From positions 17,184,129-17,248,128 of the forward strand of contig NC_052397.1 of NCBI RefSeq assembly GCF_009389715.1: a stretch of 64,000 nt of DNA, read 5' to 3'. Positions 12,201-23,047 of the stretch are shown here, one piece after another. Both the position numbers and the translations under genes were made by a program. The notes under the pieces are model-generated. The model was not told where the DNA came from and made no database searches. It saw only the letters and a list, made by a program, of their open reading frames with translations. The stretch's first letter is position 1; every line of letters begins with the position of its first letter. Origin of the DNA: Phoenix dactylifera (lineage: Eukaryota; Streptophyta; Magnoliopsida; Arecales; Arecaceae).

Positions 12201-15200
12201 CTCAGAACAGGCAACAACATGGATGTAACCAGACAAAAGTTGTATAAACTTCTGTTTTCCCACTATCACTCTACCAACAATACAAGGACAATACCACATA
12301 TTATACCATGTTGAATGTATCTGAGTTTAGTTTGATGCTAAAATCTCAATCCCTAAAAACAAATGTAGCAGAAACATTCTTCCCATCATGGAAGTGCTAG
12401 AAGGTGGCAGGTGACAGAAGGCAAAAAAAAAAAAACATACGGTGCAGATATAATCTTTACATGACATGCTTTCTGCTACTTGAGTGAGCAGTCCAAAGTC
12501 AAATGTCAAGCTGCACAATAAAATGAGCATGCACAGTGGCACAAAAACTCAAATATACAACTGCAGGAACTGCCTTTTTTACTTTAACATATCACTGCTT
12601 CAGTCAAATTTTGTCTGAAAACAGTTTTTCTGATGTACTATCAAAAGTCAGAAGACCACTATCATACCTTTTACAAGCTTAGTCACCAAGTTCGGCATTC
12701 AGGAGCAAATCAGTTGATGTGATGATTCAGAATTCGTGAATAAAAAATCCGGAAAGAGGTGTATAACAAAGAATTAGAAAAAAAATTTAAAAAATGATCT
12801 TTATAGAATATTTACAAACTTCTTTATTTAAAAATAAATATAGGAAAAACAGAAGTAACAAATGTTGGAAAAAACATTGCTAGCAAGAATATATGGTGTC
12901 ATAAATTCATAAAACAAAAATTTCTTAAATTAATCATGAATAATTCATGAATAAATCATAAAGTTCATGTATAATTCAAGAATAGTTGAACAATTCAGGA
13001 TCGGTTCTTTTAATTCGGAGAATCATCCGGTCAAGGGAAAAATTGAGAATAATTCGAGAACTTTTAATAATTTGGAGAACATTGTAACCAGGCTTACAAG
13101 GACACCTCAAAATTTGGGTTTCTTGATCTATGGGATAAGTGGACACTTGGGGTACTTCACAGCACTCCTAGGCACTTCAAATTATTAAATCAGGATGTCA
13201 TCATCATACAAGTCTACTTTCCAAATTTCTACATATAGGATGCCAAGTCTAACATTAGATTTATCAAATATATTATCAAAATTTCTAAACTTACAGAGTA
13301 AGCAGAACAACTATTATTCATTAACAGATGCACATTCATGTATATTTTACACATACATCCATAGACTTTTCCTTATGTGATTCATCTTAAAGGTTCCCCT
13401 GCTGATTCTTTAGGAAACCTGGACTTCTTCATATCCATATCACATGTCTGAGTAACAGCTGTTGTTAGTAAATTTCGCACAGCAATCTTTTACCGGTTTC
13501 AGTGTAGCTCTGCAGTTTGATTATGCAGTTTAGATATGGTTAACAATGAACATGCGCACTATTTTTGTGGCAGCAAATTAGAGATGCAATTGACCACATA
13601 TGTGCATCTAAATTCAAATATAGCTCTCAGATATACTTTTGGAGAGGAAACCTACAGTTACCATGGTGCTAAGATACTATATTCAAAAACTCGCTGAATG
13701 CAAAATTGATTACCTCAACAACTTCTGTTCCTCCATTCTGAATGCGATGGGTTAGATAATTTCTTTCATCCGCAGTGAAGGTGCATGCAGGCTTAACCTG
13801 AAGAAAGTAATAATATCCTAATAAATGGAATGACCAAAATCTAGGAACTAACGATTTTTGATCTACATGAACTGAAAATAAGAAAATGGTTTCAGAAATA
13901 AGAATGTCTAACCTGTGACAAGAGAGGTAATATGGTAACCCCTGCATGACCACCAACCACAGGAACATCAACTTCCCTGGGGTCAATTCCTAGCACTTCT
14001 GCCTGTTAATGACTCAAAAATGAGGGTGAAAAAGAAAATTTCTAGAATTAATTGAGATTAACAGCCACGCGTGGCAAAAGACAGCAAAGTTGCCTAGGTC
14101 CCCATAAGAGAATAAAATAATGAAATGACATTTAAATATATTCACAATAAGATTACCATAACAATGACCTGAAGTTGATGCTGCATCTACGCTATGCCCT
14201 TGTGGCAAGAATGAAACTATAAGGGAACTAGTTAGGCACATACCACAAAAGTTTTAGCTCTTAATACATCGAGAGTGGTCACCCCCAAAAGACGCTTGGG
14301 ATCATAGGTGCCAGCTTTCTTGAAAACCTCTGTCGCTATAGGAACAGTAGAGTTCACCGGATTGCTAATCAAGTTCACAATTGCATGAGGACAGCATTTA
14401 GCAACCCCTTCACACAGTGTCCTCACAATTCCAGCATTGATTTTAAACAAATCATCTCTTGTCATTCCGGGTTTCCTCGGGATACCAGCAGGAATAATCA
14501 CAAGGTCCATTCCTGTTAGTGCACCCTCTAATTGTGGCTGACCTAGAAAGCCACGTACCTGCAGGAAACCAAAGAAACAACCTATGTAATTGAATATAAT
14601 ACTTTCAAATGATACTAGGGAAATGATTATGCAGCACCAGGAACCTCCCAAATTTCAGAGTCAAGACCTAAAATTCTCTAAGTTTGAAGGAATATGTACA
14701 TAACTATGTAATCAATTTCAAAACAAATAATTTACCGGGCACGCTGCTATGTGACTGATAAATCCTGAAAATTTTAAAGATGCATGTTACCTAGTAGTGA
14801 AGCACCATATGCTAAAAGCAGAGAGCTAGCAGGGGCTGAGGGGAAAGACCTAATATTATTGAATATGAACTATGCACTTTACCTAGTTTATTATATAGAC
14901 CTTAGAAAACTCAAACACAGAATCCATTATGTGTGAACAATTAAAAAATTGAGAACTCTACAGAGACTGAAACTCTAACCAACAAATCAAGTGAAAGGAA
15001 GAGGAGAGAGATACCACTGCACCAGTGTCCATATGGCCGACATCTGCAGTGACGCCTGGTGAGTTGACAACATCGTAGAGATGAAGAACAGATACCAGGG
15101 GATTCATCTTCATCAGCATAGCAAGGGGCTGGCCTATTCCCCCTGCAGCACCCAAGATTGCCACTTTAAATCCAGGAGCCCCTCCTTTTGCCCGGCAATT

Positions 15201-15903
15201 TTCACGCCTTACCAAGGAACTCTCCTCCATCTTCTGTTATAGAAAGCAAACAACTTTAAGAGAAAAAAGAAATCATTATATTGTCACCTTCCATTTTGAT
15301 ATTCCCCACTTCATACTGCTTAAGATGGAAAGATTAGAACATGAGAACTCTACTGACATCATGTTCGCTTTGTTTTCCTTCATTTAAGACTGATTATAAG
15401 AAACATGGTGTGGGGCAAAAGTTCTCATTTGTTCTCAAAAAACCAATACCAAAACTACTTTTAGGAGAGCCAAAAGCAAAAATGATTGCAAGCACTACCA
15501 ACGAGAATACTATTTAGCAATTTAGGAAAAAAATACAGAACCAATAGTGAATATCCAATGACTATGTAACCCGCAACAATGAAAATCTACATACCAAGAA
15601 AGAGGATATCTTTTATATCCATATATAACATTCATAACATTCAATAGCACATGCTAACTGGACCAAGTTGCCATCTTTTTGATAGATATCGGCATTGAGA
15701 TGGAAAAGAAACAAAATTTAGAAACTGAATGAACAAGAGGGCATCAATGATGAGATAGGTCCCATAAACTCCAATTAAAACTAATACAAAATAAGTCAGG
15801 AAACTGTAGTGGAGAAGAATGAGTAGAATACCTGAAGATTGGGGGAGTGCAGATGGGCAGAGATCCGAGCAAAACGTTGAGAGGCCTCAGAACTGAGTTG
15901 CAT
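9287..15903 (-). CDS. gMDH: Peroxisomal (glyoxysomal) malate dehydrogenase, NAD-dependent, nine exons
   Basis: Interconverts malate and oxaloacetate with NAD in peroxisomes, serving the glyoxylate cycle, beta-oxidation and photorespiration (family knowledge). Minus-strand exons: 15832-15903, 15015-15233, 14244-14558, 13913-14002, 13714-13797, 11136-11171, 10939-11028, 10741-10835 and 9287-9359. All have GT-AG borders, and the frame closes at 357 residues, close to the usual 356 or so. Visible features: an N-terminal PTS2-like nonapeptide RFARISAHL; the NAD-binding loop GAAGGIGQP; substrate arginines in [11 protein letters not shown]; and the Asp/His active-site stretch [15 protein letters not shown]. 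The C-terminus ends in SFIRK. Start chosen at MQLSSEASQ because it precedes the targeting peptide. Oddities: Phe at PTS2 position 2, and RAKTFV where RANTFV is usual. No disabling lesion is visible, so it is probably functional. Confidence 0.93.
11172..13713 (-). other. Large intron 5 of the malate dehydrogenase gene
   Basis: About 2.5 kb between exons 5 and 6. The part at about 12720-13190 is rich in AATTCATGAATAA- and TTCGAGAA-like words, suggesting an old transposon insertion. No coding exon recognised inside. Confidence 0.6.
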
Positions 15904-17619
15904 CCTTCTCTCTTACGCTCAACCTCCGATGAAGATGAGAAGAAGTGTGGACAAGAGAGACAGTTTGGCATGTGGTTTGTTACATTGGTGGCCCAGGATA
16001 TAAGAAAAGAGGAGCAGAGAGGATGATGTTGATGTAATTGTGACCAAGGCAATGAGATGAGTGAAAAAGTGTGGGCTGAATCGGAGAAGGGTGCATTTGT
16101 GGAGACTAAATGCCCTGTATCCTTATCCTGCAGCTGTGGATGTGGTTCTCAAATTCAAAGGCTTAGATGCAAATCGTTCCATTTCTATCTTCATTGCTTT
16201 GTCTCATCTTGGTGGACTTGCATCTATATCTTCTACTGTTACTAGCAACATAAATAACATCCTAAAACTTGAAACGTTTCAACAACAACATCCTGCTTGT
16301 AATTAATTCTATCTTCTAAAACAATCAAACCTCGGGGCAGTTCAACAATCTAATCTTATGCCAAAGTTCACATGGTTCATATGTAAGTTTGAATTTTGAG
16401 CAATTAATTGGACATTCGAAATAAGACTTGCATTGTCTACTGACAAAGGGCAAAAGGAAGCTGGTAAAACTCAGAATGCCAACAGTTACAGCAGCACGGG
16501 CAATGATGTGAAAAAAAAAAAAAAAAAAAAACTTGTTAAAGTATGCCGTCTCATCACTGTACTAGTATCATTCTATTATTATATCGGCACACTCCGTCCT
16601 AAACTAATTACCAAGCATTGGTATACTTTTTTTTTTTTTTTTTTTGTATATACCCATATACAACTAGTATAGTACGGTATGGTACGCTGGTTCTTGCTGT
16701 TGGCTCGGTGAGGAATGGCCCACCTTGACTCTCATTATGTATAAAATAAGTTATCAAAAAAAAAAAAGCAATTGCATTACAAACCCCAGGGTCTTTACGA
16801 AGGGCTTTTTTGACAAAAAAAGAAAAATCCCATTTTGTTCGATTTTTCAGTTCATTACCAAGGGCTTAATCCTCCGCAAAGAAACAATCCTGCATGGAAC
16901 TACAAAATCGAACAAAAGTAGATTCTTTATTTGAAAAATGCCAAAAAAAAGAGGGTGCTCTTATTACCGTTCGAGGAAGAACTTTCTTGAGATCCAGTTT
17001 CTACCGGATCCCAGTCTGCCGCGAAGAGCTCGAACGCGAGGGCCTTTTCCGAAAATATAAGGAGCACCTCGTGGTTTTCGAGACGTCGGACCTCGGCGGA
17101 GAGGCGGCGATCGACTGCTCTGGAGAGAAGAGGCCATGGAGCTGATATGGTGGTAGAGAAGAGCAGAGATCTGATACAAAAGTTTTCATTTTACTTTCTG
17201 CCAACTGAAGGATCTAAACATAATAAAAATACCAAGGAGAGAGCAACCTTAAAAAAATTTCATTTCGCTTGTCCCATAAGGATACTCTTAACACATGGGA
17301 TTTTTGTGAGCTGGTGAGAAGCGGCATTATAGCATGGTTAGTTGTCATCCTCCAATATGATTACATATTTTTTAATTATTCATAGGAGTTGATGCATAAA
17401 ACCCTAATTTTAGGAGTTGCACTTATTTTGTTGGTTGCCCTAGGAGCATGTTGAGGTATATATGAACTATATTAATTAACATGACCGTAGTTATAGCATG
17501 TCAATAAACTTGCCATGTGCCATGAATGTGAAGAGGAATGTGGGCATGGGCTAACACATGCACTAAGAGTCAGAAGACTATATATAATTTTATTTCACCA
17601 GTACATGAAGTAGGCCTAT
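15904..17619. other. Upstream spacer of malate dehydrogenase
   Basis: Contains the 5' leader and promoter of the minus-strand gene. A weak TATA-like TTATATCC (minus strand) lies near 15996-16003. Poly-A and poly-T tracts occur at 16511-16530 and 16628-16645. A GC-richer patch at 17000-17200 has open frames on both strands, but I recognise no protein in it. Confidence 0.45.
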
Positions 17620-17624
17620 GACCC

Positions 17625-17840
17625 GCGATAGGATGACACTGCAGGTAAAGCACGTGTATCGTGAGGCCAACGAGGCAGCAGATTAGGTAGCTTCGTATGT
17701 GGCTAATGATTCTAGGAAGATCCTATGGCTAGGAGAGAGGAGATTATCCAGTGCACTTCGGAATTTGTTATATTTTGACTTTTTTTGATGTATTCATATT
17801 CGATCGCTTCAAACAAAAAAAAAGAAAAGAAAAAAAAAGA
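17625..17840 (+). mobile_element. LINE 3' tail (RNase H end), truncated
   Basis: Plus-strand translation near 17650-17720 reads VYREANEAAD, then a TAG, then VASYVAND. This matches the end of the RNase H-like domain in the other LINE tails of this window, with TAG replacing the usual Trp. An interrupted A-rich tail follows at 17814-17848. The copy is 5'-truncated and dead. Confidence 0.65.
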
Positions 17841-18579
17841 AAAAAAGGAAGTGCGCGAACAAGGAGACATAGATCTAAATGTTGCCAAACTTGTCTTGGA
17901 TTAGGTTACACATGAATTTAAGACCAATGAAATGGTCTCTGCTCTCAAATTAAGCTTCAATCCATAGACGGGTAAGAGCAAGGATTTAAATGCTTCAACC
18001 ATGCCTGATTGGACTTGAACATGACTAAATCAACCTGATAAAATACATCCGCGGAGGCGCAGGGCGAGTTCGTTGGAGTGGTCGAGTTTCTCCGGCGTTC
18101 GTTGCTTGTTCGGCCCGAATGAAGGACGGATGTGACATATCGAATGCTTTAATAGTCGTGTTAGAATCAAATACTTATCCATACCAAAATTCGTACCTTT
18201 AAGCCCCACCAGAGATCAGTGGTCCTTCCTTCGGTGGATCACCATTTGCCTGTCTGTGAGATAGTAACTGCCCCCTATAATAAGGGCACTTAAGTGAGGG
18301 CCCCCTTTAATAAGCTACAGCAACAACAAAAAACAAAAAAAAAAGAGAAAAAGACACGTATGGTACAGCTATAGTGGTCCCGTGTACGTCTCTGTTACTC
18401 CAGCTAAAAGCATCAAGTTGTATTATTTGATGAGAGAAATTAATTTTCTCCTAACCTTGTGTGATTGGTCATCTTCTCATTGTCAAATTAGTAATGCTTC
18501 AGGAACTGATGAAAGGCAACCCCTAGAAGAGACCCATTCTAAAAAGGAAGGCTTGTATGTTTAGGGTGCGAGGACTCAT
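17841..18579. other. Intergenic spacer, no gene seen
   Basis: No recognisable coding or RNA feature. Short A-rich runs occur, including one near 18335-18355. Confidence 0.5.
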
Positions 18580-18895
18580 ATTGGGGTATGTTTAGTGTTA
18601 CATCAGTTATTTATCAAAAGATCTTAAAAATTTATATACGACCGAGGAACTTAGATAATATCTTACAGGTAGCTTTTCCGGATAAAGTTTCGGACTGTTA
18701 CGAATAGTATCAGAGCAAACTTGGTTTATGACCCGTATAAACTAGGGGACACTGTAGCACGAGTCTAAATCGAATTTGTTGTATTTGTATTTAGATTTCA
18801 CTAGGTTTAGATTTTTAGACCGGCAATTTTATTCACTAGGAACATCTTGGGATCTTTTTTAGGTAAGATCCTATGCCCTATTATATAGGGTCCCT
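18580..18895 (+). mobile_element. Small LTR element, family B copy 3
   Basis: An LTR-like stretch (TTAGTGTTACATCAGTTATT ... AGCTTTTCCGGATAAAG) leads to TAGTATCAGAGC at 18705-18716. That matches the initiator-Met tRNA primer-binding site at 11 of 12 positions. After it come the family-B words GACCCGTATAAACTAGGGGA and CTGTAGCACGAGT, and then the start of a second LTR-like stretch (TATTCACTAGGAACATCTTG). No coding sequence. Ends are approximate. Confidence 0.6.
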
Positions 18896-19816
18896 AGATC
18901 TTTAATCTACAAGTTAGCAAATTTTGAACTAATTCAGTTGCAAAGTGAGGGAAATATTTTATGGAACAATGCTATGAAGATCTAACAACCTCCAAGCATG
19001 TAAAGTCAACCTTCACACCCAACAAAAAGGGGAGAAAATAAAAAAAAATGCCAGGTTTTTTAGTTCCATTCTTCTGAAGCATAACCACAAACCTACCATT
19101 TTAAAATGATCTATGCGAAAAAGATATACCGTTAGTTAAAAGAGAAAATACAACATCGAAACTCTATCCGGCAAATTGGTATCTGTAAAAATTATAAGTT
19201 GGAAATGCAACAGCAAGCAATTTCGATGGTACATACCATCTTTAATCAATAATCAAGAAAATACATCATTGAATGAGTTTTTAGTGACTAAGAAATCCAC
19301 AAGAATGTATAGATAATCCATATGTTGAAAAAAAAGCAAAATGTCTTGAAAAAAAAAAATCCAAGAAGGTGAATGCATTTTGGATGCTATGGTCAAATGG
19401 AGCCTAGTATGAGGGACCTTATTTAGCATTAAAAGTTTTACGTCCGTAGTCACGTGTGACATGAAAGTCATTTAGCCCTATTCATTTAAGAAGCATGGAA
19501 ATGGTACAAAGCTTGAAAATGATAGAGTGTGTTTTATGCTGAAAGTGTGCACAGCTGTCTTTATAGGTGCAAACCAGAGGGACAATACCTTTTCCAATAT
19601 GTGGTGCTTTTCTATAGGTTAATGCTTGTATCATTCAAAGTCCCCACTGACAGATTCATGTACAACTTTCAAGCAATTTGCAAAGATCACGAGAGTACAC
19701 TAACAACTCAATTGTGGAACAATTATTTGGATAAGGTTTTGGGCAACTAAGACAAGCAAGTACTCAAAAAACACCCGAGAAGGAAAGTGCATTCCGGAGT
19801 TTATAGTGACATGTAA
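18896..19816. other. Intergenic spacer, no gene seen
   Basis: AT-rich, with short unsupported frames only. Confidence 0.5.
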
Positions 19817-20258
19817 GGCTCGTTTGGTTCGCGAAAAAGGAAGGAGAAAAAGTATGGTCAACGAAAAAGTAATGAGATGCCTCTTATTTGGTTGGAGTTT
19901 TCAACGAAGAGAGATGGAAAATTGTATTCCTATGGGAATATGATTCCCACATTTCTTCATGGAAAAGTCTTTTCTATGAGGCGGAAATCACTCCATTTTT
20001 ATTTTTTCCCAAAAAGGCCATTCAACATTAAAGAGGCATTAAAGATCTAATTTTTATTAAGGGTATAATAGGAATTACGTATAACTTTCTCCGGAAAGTA
20101 GATGGTCAACCAAACATAAGCACTTTGGAAATCTATCACTTTCCCATGTTTAACTAAACATGCCAAAAGTATATTCTCAGACATTCTTTTCCTAGGAATC
20201 TTCTTCTCAGGAATTATATTCCTAGGAGGGAAAATGCTTCCCGCGAACCAAACGAGCC
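19817..20258. mobile_element. MITE with 17-bp terminal inverted repeats, 442 bp
   Basis: The left end GGCTCGTTTGGTTCGCG and the right end CGCGAACCAAACGAGCC are perfect inverse complements. Subterminal regions also pair loosely. The GGCTCGTTTGGTT type of terminus is common among Tourist-like (PIF/Harbinger) and hAT-like plant MITEs. A target duplication is not clear: the flanks read GTAA on the left and CGTAG on the right. No coding capacity; the 20047-20475 minus-strand frame running into it is incidental. Confidence 0.75.
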
Positions 20259-20754
20259 CGTAGTTTAGGATGTTCCACTCGACTAGGTAGAGCTGCGATG
20301 TTTTTCCAGGATTTTTCATGAACAAGTGTTTTCCAAATTCTAACGAAATATATTGATAATCCAACATATTGTAAATATTTATAAAAGAATTTTTACATGA
20401 ATACCCTTCTAAAAATTTAAATTTGTGTAAATACTCTCTTAAATATATATTTATTACTGTATCCTTATAAAACACTATTTTTGCACAAATGCTCCTAATA
20501 TAATGATTCTTCTAACATTGTTAATTAAAACTCTATTTATTTTATTTAAAAATAAAATAAAATTGTAAAATTACTTTTTTATCCTCTTTTGTGATCATCC
20601 CCATCTACCAATTAAGGGTTTTAAGTTAAAAGCATTAATTTTTTAACGACATTAGATGGCATGGGTCCATATGCAAAAATAAAGATAAAAAAGATAAAAT
20701 AGCAAAACAAGTGTTTTACGAGAGTATACATGCAAATATAATTTTTGAAAGAAT
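20259..20754. other. AT-rich spacer, no gene seen
   Basis: Very AT-rich sequence between the MITE and the LINE tail. Nothing recognisable. Confidence 0.5.
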
Positions 20755-20982
20755 ATTCATGCTGGATGGTGAGGGACGAAGGGGTGGTACAGGCGAAGCA
20801 TGCATTTAGAGAAGTCAACGGGGCTGCAAATTGGGTGGCCACGTATGTGGCTAACCATGCCAGTAGTACCCTATGGGCAGGGGACGGGGAGCTGCCTCGG
20901 GAGCTCCGTGATATTTTATTTTTCGATTTTATTGGGTGCATCCGTACACGTGTTGTATAGATCACTCGGTCTAGCAAAAAAA
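20755..20982 (+). mobile_element. LINE 3' tail (RNase H end)
   Basis: Plus-strand translation reads KHAFREVNGAANWVATYVAN, then LPRELRDILFFDFIGCIRTR, ending at a TAG near 20958-20960. A short A-run follows at about 20976-20983. This is the same tail as at 17625 but with Trp intact. It is 5'-truncated, with no reverse transcriptase upstream. Confidence 0.65.
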
Positions 20983-21919
20983 ACAATATTCATGCAAAAT
21001 TCGATATTTAGAAGGATATTCTTGCAAAAAAAATATAAAATATTTAGCCAAAATAAATAAGTAAATATTTGGAAATATCTAATGAAGGACAATGCTTTTG
21101 TTCTCCTTGCTCGCATGGAGTTTGGAATGAAGCACTTTTTGGCTGATTATTGTCCGTACATCCAAGATCCTTTACCAGTTGCATGCCTCCATTAGTTAAA
21201 GAGCATCACTTTTTAAAGTCCATGTGACTCTTGGATCCTCTTTCGGCCTTTTTTTTTCTCTCTCCCCCTTTTTGTTTGTTTTTTTTTTTTTTTTGATTAC
21301 AGACTCCAGTGTTCGTTTAGCCCCATTCACTTTAACGACCATGCAAAGCTTCAAAGGAGAAGCATGTTATATGCAGTGTCCAGAGGCGTGTGCTACGAAT
21401 TCACATATCACCAAAATTGGCTCCTTAAACAAGGACGGGGCCGAATGGTACTGATGTATTCTCTCTTGGCACACGGTGCATCAGTTAACAGGACTTTTTC
21501 TTGGTACCACATACGAGCTGCAACATTACTCAAACATGGGGTGGCAATCGCCCAGGTTGGATAGACGATGGATCAAAAATCTGCCAATTCGAATCCAACC
21601 TTTTCATTAGACATGTCAAAAATTCAGATCCAAATTTAACCATTTTATTTTACAGATAATCTAACCTAATCTACAATGAGTTAAAATAAGTTAAATGAAT
21701 TAAACGGTTAAGCATTGTTATCCCTGCTCAAACATACTTAATACACTAAGTACCTAAAAATTAAATTACTTATTTTGCACCCTTTCACCAATAAGAAAGC
21801 TCCAATCCATGTGATTCCCACATGCTGGCTTGGCATAGGTGTCATGGGGAGCATGGGTGTGTCTTGTTTTTGCTAAAATAGACAAATCACATGTCTGGTA
21901 TAAGTGCAAGGCGGCACCA
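20983..21919. other. Intergenic spacer, no gene seen
   Basis: No recognisable coding region. A T-rich run lies at 21278-21294. Confidence 0.5.
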
Positions 21920-22335
21920 ATCATCCACAGTACATTGTGAGAGTGGTTAGCTACGAAAGAAGTAACCTAGTTTGCAGATTCGTTCTGTCTTGTGGTATCC
22001 ATGGCTTGTCCTGAAGGTGGTGTACTCTTTGGTGTACACTTCCAGAGTCTGTCTACGGATCTAACTAATGACGGTGGCGGAGTCGCCCTCCAGATGGATG
22101 AGGTCCGCCTATAGACAAAATCTCACATAACCAATTCCTGCCCAAATCGCCCTTAGTTCCGCTCTAAGGACAAAGATGTCGTAGATCCAACTCCCCCCAT
22201 AGCAACGAGACGCTAATTAGGGCCTGTGATAACAAATTCGACTCCATCCCTACTACCGTCATCAGACACGCTGCCGTCAAAATTAACCTTAAAGAAACTT
22301 GGGGATGGAGGTTCCCAAAAGATGATCATCTTAAT
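21920..22335 (-). mobile_element. LINE RNase H-like domain remnant, minus strand
   Basis: Reading the minus strand from 22320 downward gives FKVNFDGSVSDDG, then (after a frameshift) VLRAELRAIWAGIGYVRFCL, then HLEGDSATVIS near 22067-22099. Next come NESAN, a stop, and VTSFVANHSHNVLW. These are the catalytic-Asp region, the ELRA helix, the GDS motif and the common C-terminal tail of plant LINE RNase H domains. Several stops and at least one frameshift make it a fossil. Confidence 0.75.
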
Positions 22336-23040
22336 CACTGCAGGAGCTGAAAAGGAGTTCTAAGTGTCCCAAACTATCAAAAACTCTCCGGGAGAGGATG
22401 AGTGAATGACTTCTGTCTCCATCATGAATCTAGGTAACTGAGTGCTCCTCTTGTAAATACGGTTATTCCTAGCCAGCTAGCCAAGTAAGCTGTCCTGATG
22501 GCCAGATATCTGGTAGAAGCTCTTATGGGGCAGTTCCTCGAATATAAGAGGAGCCAATGGAAGGAACATACGAGGGCCATTAAGGAGCCCCTACACCCAC
22601 CCTGTCCAATGGCACTGAAAGGGGATATGAGCTACTAACTCTTTAACATGGCCTGCATCATAAGTCGGCGGAAGATTCATCCTTCGTCCGCTCAGCATAT
22701 CTCTAGTAGGCAAACAGCTAGTTTGGTGTACCTCAAAATTCAAATCTTGTACTTGCAAGAGAAGAGAGAAGAGAGAAGAGAGAAGAGAGAAGAGAGGAAG
22801 AAAGAGAGAGCCAGGGCAAGAAAAGGAATGCCTCTGTAGCGAGAAAGCCGACCGAACCCACACAGGAGTTTGAAAGGGGCATCTGACCGGCCTAACGTGC
22901 CAAAAGTTCACAAGCAGCCCCACGACGAAAACGAAGCCCCACACGATAGGACCGTTTTAAGCCGCAAGAGGCTACATTAGTAACATTACATATGTCTTAA
23001 AAGGATCAAAAAAAGTAAAAAAAAATCCGTCTCTCAATAC
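22336..23040. other. Spacer with a GA-rich tract
   Basis: Holds a (GAAGAGA)n tract at 22758-22798 and no recognisable gene. It may include upstream sequence of the TATA box at 23041. Confidence 0.45.
22758..22810. repeat. Purine-rich GAAGAGA tandem repeat
   Basis: About five copies of GAAGAGA followed by a further purine-rich run. It is a low-complexity tract. Confidence 0.85.
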
Positions 23041-23047
23041 TATAAAA
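23041..23047 (+). promoter_or_regulatory. TATA box of an orphan promoter
   Basis: TATAAAA followed by a C/T-rich leader (23070-23138) and then an ATG in a C-rich context. This looks like a plant core promoter, but no protein-coding gene could be assembled downstream. A second TATA-like stretch, TATATATAAAT, lies at 23365-23375. Confidence 0.45.

Noticed and set aside
16964-17204. Overlapping frames on both strands near the malate dehydrogenase promoter
   Set aside because: No known domain, no partner exons, and moderate GC alone explains the open frames.
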